A stretch of DNA of 64,000 nt from Sporothrix humicola (lineage: Eukaryota; Ascomycota; Sordariomycetes; Ophiostomatales; Ophiostomataceae), in NCBI GenBank assembly GCA_021396245.1, contig WNYE01000127.1:1-64000 (forward strand), read 5' to 3'. The position numbers and the translations under genes were made by a program. Position 1 is the first letter of the stretch; each line of letters starts with the position of its first letter. The notes under the pieces are model-generated. The model saw nothing but the letters and a program-made list of their open reading frames with translations. It had not been told where the DNA came from and did not search any database. Positions 59,299 through 64,000 of the stretch are shown here, piece after piece.

Positions 59299-60778
59299 TG
59301 TGAGGGATGGGGGTTGTTGACGAGATAGAAGAGAGATAGACACACAAGATACACGAAAGAACGAAATATGATATCAAATAGACCGGAGGGCCAGCCTGGT
59401 GAGAAAGTAAGGAAAGGAGAAAAGAAAGAACGAAAACAAAGAGAAAGACGAAGCGAATAAAGAGATACAAGATAAGAGAGGAAGAGAAAGGAAGGAGAAG
59501 AGAAGGAAAGAAAAGAGAAAAGAGAAAGGAAAGAAGAAAGCCAAGACAAGAACGACGAGAAGAGAGAGAAAAGAGAAGGAGAAAGCGAGAGGATGAAAAG
59601 AGATCAGAGTGCCCAGAGACGACCCAGAGGATGACCCAGAGGATCAAAAAGTCGACCCAAAGGACGACCAGAACCATTCGACAAGCATGGCATCGTCGTG
59701 CCTCACATCTGGTTTTGTGTCAACCCCTTTTCGGTGACTATTACTGTTACTGCTACTGTTACTGTAACTGTCACTGTAACTGTATGCAGTATTATCCTAA
59801 TCCTGCCTGTCAATACCCATGGCGATCAGAAATAGCATCCTCTCTTGCAGACCTAAAATGCTTATTTTATTCTTTATTCAGTGTCCTTATTCCTTTATTA
59901 TCGTTGACGGTTCCTAGTCTCGATGCTACTGTTTCTTGTTTCTTCTTTCTTCCTCTCCACGTTTTCCTATTCTTTGCCTGTCTGTTCTGAAACGCATCAT
60001 GTTGGAACTGAAGAGGCTCCACTGCGAGTGGTCAAAAGTCGTGTCCGCTGGAGTGGCATTTTACAGCGGCTTACAGGCAGTTCCAAGCCGTCCTCAGGCG
60101 TCTTCCAGTGCTTTAGCGCACGCTCAAAGACACAGACCGTGTTTGTGCCCCACTCACTTACACGAATTCTGCCCGCTGATTGGCCGGCGATCAAACAAGC
60201 ATCTGCCGCAGGTTGCATTTTCCACAGAGGTCTCTTCTCACAAATGTCCCCAAATGCCCAGGGGTCGGCTCGACTTGCTTCACGTCTTGTTTCATGCTGG
60301 GGACGAGAGGGTCGGAGTGCACGGGAGGACCAAAACGAGAAGACAAGGAAGCAAAGAGGACGAGAAGAAGACGAGAGCGACGAAGAAGACAAAGACCGAG
60401 GAGAAAGAATACGACAGACTCGAGCCTGAATGGAATGCATGGAAACATCAGACGAGTCTTTTCACAGAAAACCAAGACTGATCAGAAAAGCGAAAATCAA
60501 CAATCCCTCCTCGCATCATTTTGCATCATTTGCATCGCATCAACGACCCCAAGAACCCAAGACTACGATCGGAGCATCCCATTAGCTTGGCTGGCATCAC
60601 GGGAAGACATCGGCCTTTTATTATTATTTTGACATCACATATTATCAATATCCTATCCATCCTATCTTTTATCCCTCCATCTCTACAATGCAGGGTTGAG
60701 ATCATCACCAAAACAACTTCCATCTCAACAACTCCGACAATTCCATCCTAACATCTCATCTCCTCCTCACAACTCGAC
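59299..60778. other. Divergent intergenic region between UstYa-like and QPCT-like genes
   Basis: About 1.5 kb between two head-to-head start codons. The left part is purine-rich (leader of the minus-strand gene). An actgtt/actgta microsatellite lies at about 59,738-59,787. The frames at 59923-60632 overlap each other on both strands, have no signal peptide and no repeated Lys-Arg-bounded cores, so they are not supported as a RiPP precursor. A CAT/ATC-rich leader precedes the ATG at 60779. Confidence 0.5.
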
Positions 60779-61981
60779 ATGGCATCCCGACACCACCTTT
60801 TCTCTCTTTTCCTCGTTTCGCTCGCGTTGTCGAGGGTCGGCCTTGCGTACAAGCCGCTGTCCGACAATTTCCTCAAGCAAGTACCGGCCGTGTCTGACGC
60901 CGAGCTCGATCCTGTCAACGGCGACCTACTGGCGCCCTTCCTCCAGGTCAGACCACCCGGCTCCGAAGGCCATGCCGACATCCAGGACCACCTCGTGCAG
61001 TACTTTGCCGCCAACCTACCCGAGTGGAAAGTCGAGTGGCAAAACGCCACGACGTACTCGCAGGACCCGAAATCAAAAAAGAAAAAGTTTGTGGCGCACC
61101 ACCGCTCCAACCTCGTGTTCCGACGAGAACCGCCGTGGACGCGCCCTGGGCAGGCGAACCTGCTGACGCTGGCGGCGCACTATGCGACGCCGTCGACCGG
61201 CGTGCCGGCCGGCTACCTGGGGGCGACAGACGCCGCCGTCTCTTGCGCTTTGCTCCTGCACGTAGGCCGCAGCCTCGACCGGTTCGCGGCGCAAATGTAC
61301 CGCGAGATGCAGGAGCTGGGCGAGGGCGGGACGGTGCCGATGGACATGGGGCTGCAGATTGTGTTTATTGATGGTGGCGGGCCGCCCATGAAGGACACGA
61401 AACAAGACGTCGACGTGTCGGGGAGCGAAGGACTGGCCGCCGCCTGGGAAAAGGCCACCAACCCGGCCCTGCCGGCCTCCCTTTACGGCTATCCCAACCG
61501 CCTCAACCAAATTTCCTTGTTACTTCTCCTCGACCTCCTCGGCGGCAAGTCGCCCCGCGTCCCCTCTCGCTACCAGACGACCCACTGGGCCTACCAGGCC
61601 ATGGCGCGCGTTGAGCAGAGACTGGGCGGTCTGGGCCTCCTAAAGTCGAAGAGCGCCAACCCCGGCCCTGGCGCCGGCGGTTTCCTGCCCGACCACACGA
61701 CACCCGTCCACCAGCTCGACTTGGCGTCCGGATGGGCCACCGACCGCGACGACCACTTGCCGTTTATGCGGCGGGGTGTGTCGGTGCTTCCGGTCGTGCC
61801 CGACGCACTGCCCGAACAGGCCGGCACCCTCAGAGACGACGGACAGCATGTCGACAAGGCGACGGTCCAGGACTGGTCGCGGATTCTGGTGGGGTTTGCG
61901 CTCGAGTGGCTGGACATGATGGAGGTGGAGCCACAACCGGCCGCGGTCCGGCGGAGAAGGCACCCAAGAAGTCAAGAATGA
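60779..61981 (+). CDS. Secreted glutaminyl-peptide cyclotransferase homologue lacking catalytic residues
   Basis: Homologue of secretory glutaminyl cyclase (QPCT, M28 peptidase fold), 400 residues, single exon, with a signal peptide at about 1-23. The fold pattern is retained: LLAPFLQVRPPGS, the core LLTLAAHY with GYLGATDAAVSCALLL, LQIVFIDG, and DRDDHLPFMRRGVSVLPVVP. In active enzymes, from family knowledge, zinc is held by Asp, Glu and His (human D159, E202, H330), with catalytic Glu201 and Trp329. Here Asp151 of GATDAAV is kept, but the DGEEAF pair is Gly200-Gly201 (FIDGGGPP), and the PEVWHT Trp-His pair is Ala348-Gly349 (PEQAGT). The usual DSLYGSR segment is also altered (VDVSGSEGL). A cyclase active site is therefore unlikely, and a pseudoenzyme or different activity is inferred. 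The frame is intact and long, so it is not an obvious pseudogene. It is tail-to-tail with the GT90 gene, with 16 bp between stops. Confidence 0.85.
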   Translation: MASRHHLFSLFLVSLALSRVGLAYKPLSDNFLKQVPAVSDAELDPVNGDLLAPFLQVRPPGSEGHADIQDHLVQYFAANLPEWKVEWQNATTYSQDPKSKKKKFVAHHRSNLVFRREPPWTRPGQANLLTLAAHYATPSTGVPAGYLGATDAAVSCALLLHVGRSLDRFAAQMYREMQELGEGGTVPMDMGLQIVFIDGGGPPMKDTKQDVDVSGSEGLAAAWEKATNPALPASLYGYPNRLNQISLLLLLDLLGGKSPRVPSRYQTTHWAYQAMARVEQRLGGLGLLKSKSANPGPGAGGFLPDHTTPVHQLDLASGWATDRDDHLPFMRRGVSVLPVVPDALPEQAGTLRDDGQHVDKATVQDWSRILVGFALEWLDMMEVEPQPAAVRRRRHPRSQE

Positions 61982-61997
61982 GTACCTCTAGGGGTGG

Positions 61998-63422
61998 TCA
62001 CTGCCTTGGGTCCAGCGCAAACGTCTCCCACGGTACGCCTTTGCCCACCTCGCTCTCCTTGTACTCGACCACCTTTTTCCAGCCCGCCAGCAGCCCTCGC
62101 CAGTAGCACACTTCGGCCGCCGGACTGAGGTAGCCTCGGCCGCCTGGTCCGCTGCTACTAAATAAATTCCGCTGCCGGCGGGCAATCCCCTCCGCCACGG
62201 CCGGGTGCTCCTCCAGCCATTTTATGGTTGCCCCCAGATTCGACCAGTCGGGCGACACAAAGACCAAATTGGCCTCGTCTGGCGAGGCGTGGGGCCATGC
62301 CTTTTCTTCGTCGTGTGACGGTACCCACGTGTCGTCCTTGAGAACGTCCGATGCGTACAGCGGCCGCACCAGACGTGTCGTGTGCTGCACCCACGCCAGC
62401 GGCGCCGTCAGCACCACGCTGCCGCACAGCTGGTGGAACTGGAAGCGCCCGCTGTACGTGATGCCCTCCGTGTGCACCACGTACTTGTACCGGCAGAAAT
62501 CCTCAATCATCAGGCTGTTGCTGGCCTCCTGCATGGCCTGCGTGTTCTGGCCGTCCGGGAGCCAGTCCAGCGCCTGGACGTCTGCCCATGACTGGTTGTG
62601 TGTTGCCCTCAACAAGTCTTTGCGCAGTTCCGGGTGGTGCGCGCTCGAAAACCGTGTCGTGCCGCGCCAGACTGCCTTTGGCGTTTTGCGAGAGAAAGGC
62701 GTCTCCGTCTCAATCTTGTCAATGGCCAGGGACGCCCTCGAGAAGGACCCCACCATAGGCGGCCGCCAGGCCCAGAACGAAAAGTGCGGCATGAGAAAGG
62801 AACGGCCGATGGGGGCGTTGCCGGCAGTCGGGGCGGCGTAGGCGGGGAGCGAGTAGGTGAAGGCCGAGCCGTACGGCTGGTCTTGGATGTTCACGGAGAA
62901 GACTGTGTCGAGGGAGTCTACGCGAAGCGAGGACGACTCCCCTCGCGAGCGAAGCGAGGACCCAAAAGACCCAAAAGACCCAAAAGACCCAAAAGACCCA
63001 AAAGACTGAAAAGGGGCTGTCAAGAGAGCTCGATTGATCTGCTGGAGAGTGGCGACTCGCGCGTCCAAGAGTTCTGGCGGCAGCAGGCCGTGCTTCTCGG
63101 CGGCCACGATCCTCAGCTGGCCATTGCGGACGCGGGCCTGCAGCGGACCCAGCTCGGATGCTGGTTGAAGCTGAAAGTGGCCGCGCTTGACCTGCTCGTC
63201 GATGGGGTCAAAGAGGCCGGGAAAGGTGGAGCGGCATTCGCCCTCGGTCATGTGGAGGTTGTCAAATCGGGAAGGGGCGACTGTCGACGCAGACTGTGGC
63301 TGTGACGGAAGGCGCGACCGGCGCCCTGTGATCTGCAGCTGTATGAAGAGGAGGACATAGGCGGCACAGCAGACGCCGACGACGGCCGCCAGCGTGCGTC
63401 GCCAGCGAGGACGGTCGGTCAT
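61998..63422 (-). CDS. GT90 (CAP10-domain) glycosyltransferase, type II membrane protein
   Basis: Golgi/ER-type glycosyltransferase of the CAP10/POGLUT family (CAZy GT90), 474 residues from the ATG at 63422. Fungal relatives include Cryptococcus Cap10 and Cxt1-type xylosyltransferases; donor and acceptor here are unknown. A short basic N-terminus and one membrane helix (about 11-30, AAVVGVCCAAYVLLFIQLQ) fit type II topology. CAP10 signatures are KAVWRGTTRFS (249-259), YKYVVHTEGITYSGRFQFHQ (312-331) followed by LCGSVVL, and SPDWSNLGATIKWL near 390-403. The Asp seen in many GT90 YxxxxDG motifs is Glu319-Gly320 here. An FGS repeat (residues about 140-155), encoded by a 9-bp tandem repeat, sits in the region before the catalytic domain. 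An upstream in-frame ATG at 63503 would add 27 residues including extra hydrophobic sequence and cannot be excluded. Confidence 0.88.
   Translation of the reverse strand: MTDRPRWRRTLAAVVGVCCAAYVLLFIQLQITGRRSRLPSQPQSASTVAPSRFDNLHMTEGECRSTFPGLFDPIDEQVKRGHFQLQPASELGPLQARVRNGQLRIVAAEKHGLLPPELLDARVATLQQINRALLTAPFQSFGSFGSFGSFGSFGSSLRSRGESSSLRVDSLDTVFSVNIQDQPYGSAFTYSLPAYAAPTAGNAPIGRSFLMPHFSFWAWRPPMVGSFSRASLAIDKIETETPFSRKTPKAVWRGTTRFSSAHHPELRKDLLRATHNQSWADVQALDWLPDGQNTQAMQEASNSLMIEDFCRYKYVVHTEGITYSGRFQFHQLCGSVVLTAPLAWVQHTTRLVRPLYASDVLKDDTWVPSHDEEKAWPHASPDEANLVFVSPDWSNLGATIKWLEEHPAVAEGIARRQRNLFSSSGPGGRGYLSPAAEVCYWRGLLAGWKKVVEYKESEVGKGVPWETFALDPRQ
62959..63006. repeat. 9-bp tandem repeat in the GT90 coding sequence
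   Basis: Unit gacccaaaa (plus strand), about five copies, encoding Phe-Gly-Ser in frame on the minus strand. It is next to a 12-bp direct repeat (gcgaagcgagga at 62922 and 62949). Because the unit is a multiple of three, copy-number change would keep the frame. Confidence 0.9.
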
Positions 63423-63961
63423 GGGGGTGGTGTGGGTGAAAAGAAAATGTATGACTATTATTGTAAGAGTAAGAGTGGACAGCGAATACCCAGTTTGTAG
63501 CAATGTATGAATTTAAACTGAAAAATAATATGATCACGATCAGACAAATTCCCGTGATACACACTCGCCGCGTTGACACGTCTACGACTTGCTACCCCAC
63601 AAAATTTCGTCTCATTCGTTTCGTGTAGATGTCCTTTTTTTCTTGTCTTACCTCATTAGTCACGTTTTTTCTGTCTTTCTGTCATCTACCTGTCTTCTCT
63701 TTGAGATGGCGGCTAAACAAGACAGACTTCCCGCCCTCGGTGGGCTGTGTCCGCTCATATTTAAGTTGTATTCTGTATTTTGTATTTGCATTATGTTTTT
63801 TGCTGCAATCTGAATTTCGCCATTTATGCTGTATGTAGAATGGGCAACCAACCAAATCAACAAGTACAACGAGAAAATGTGATAATATCAAAGATTGTAA
63901 ATTCTGTGATGAGGAATAATCGTACTCGGACTTCCGTCTTTCCTCCGCCTGAACGGCCCCT
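63423..63961. other. Upstream flank of the GT90 gene
   Basis: About 540 bp between the GT90 start and the window-edge frame. T-rich on the plus strand at 63,630-63,820. Short frames only; nothing recognisable. Confidence 0.45.
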
Positions 63962-64000
63962 CTACGAATACTCGATAATCTTGATGAACCCCTGGAACTG
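63962..64000 (-). CDS. Possible C-terminus of a minus-strand gene cut by the window
   Basis: Reading from the window edge on the minus strand gives QFQGFIKIIEYS followed by TAG (63964-63962). The segment is open and hydrophobic/charged like a real C-terminus, but 12 codons are too few to identify a family and chance is possible. Confidence 0.25.
   Translation of the reverse strand, partial: QFQGFIKIIEYS

Noticed and set aside
59923..60632. Possible RiPP precursor next to the UstYa-like gene
   Set aside because: The frames lack a signal peptide and repeated core segments with Lys-Arg processing sites; several overlap on both strands as expected by chance.
1..64000. CRISPR arrays, rRNA genes, intact transposons with terminal repeats
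   Set aside because: None seen; repeats found are short tandem arrays or decayed AT-rich blocks, and CRISPR is not expected in a eukaryotic genome.

Overview
The window looks like nuclear DNA of a filamentous ascomycete (Pezizomycotina, most like Sordariomycetes). Genes are monocistronic, with short introns (52-82 bp, a few longer) that carry GTAAGT-type donors, CTAAC-type branch sites and CAG ends. Coding sequence is GC-rich at third positions. Pyrimidine-rich leaders are long, and the encoded families are typical of these fungi: Sec61 beta, a bZIP/DUF3425 factor, a UstYa/DUF3328 oxidase, a standalone AA8 cytochrome domain, and GT90. The species cannot be named from the sequence.

Left third (1-23.6 kb): the 3' end of Sec61 beta; a UGT80-type sterol glucosyltransferase with an unusual C-terminal tail; a small divergent kinase-like gene between two AT-rich blocks that look like RIP-mutated relics; a gene-free stretch of nearly 8 kb; a DHA2 drug:H+ antiporter; another 4.5 kb gap; then a short-chain dehydrogenase and a bZIP/DUF3425 factor transcribed divergently from a shared 658-bp region.

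Middle (23.6-46 kb): a 1331-residue low-complexity protein with a cysteine-rich C-terminus, preceded by about 3 kb of CT-rich sequence; a secreted single-domain AA8 haem protein; a LAT-type amino-acid permease; and a glutamine-rich PHO85/CLG1-type cyclin. Several spliced gene models were worked out by hand from splice sites and frame continuity.

Right third (46-64 kb): a gap of more than 10 kb with no convincing gene, containing an assembly gap of 10 Ns flanked by artefactual homopolymers. It is followed by a candidate Ser/Thr-repeat small gene, then a compact group on both strands: a UstYa-like oxidase, a secreted glutaminyl-cyclase homologue that appears to have lost its zinc-site and catalytic residues, and a GT90 (CAP10) glycosyltransferase whose stop codon lies 16 bp from the cyclase stop. 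The last 39 bases may be the C-terminus of another minus-strand gene.

The points most worth a second look are the inactivated glutaminyl-cyclase homologue and its UstYa/GT90 neighbours, the kinase-like gene embedded in AT-rich sequence, and the Ser/Thr-repeat gene. No complete biosynthetic cluster, RiPP precursor, CRISPR array, rRNA or tRNA was found.
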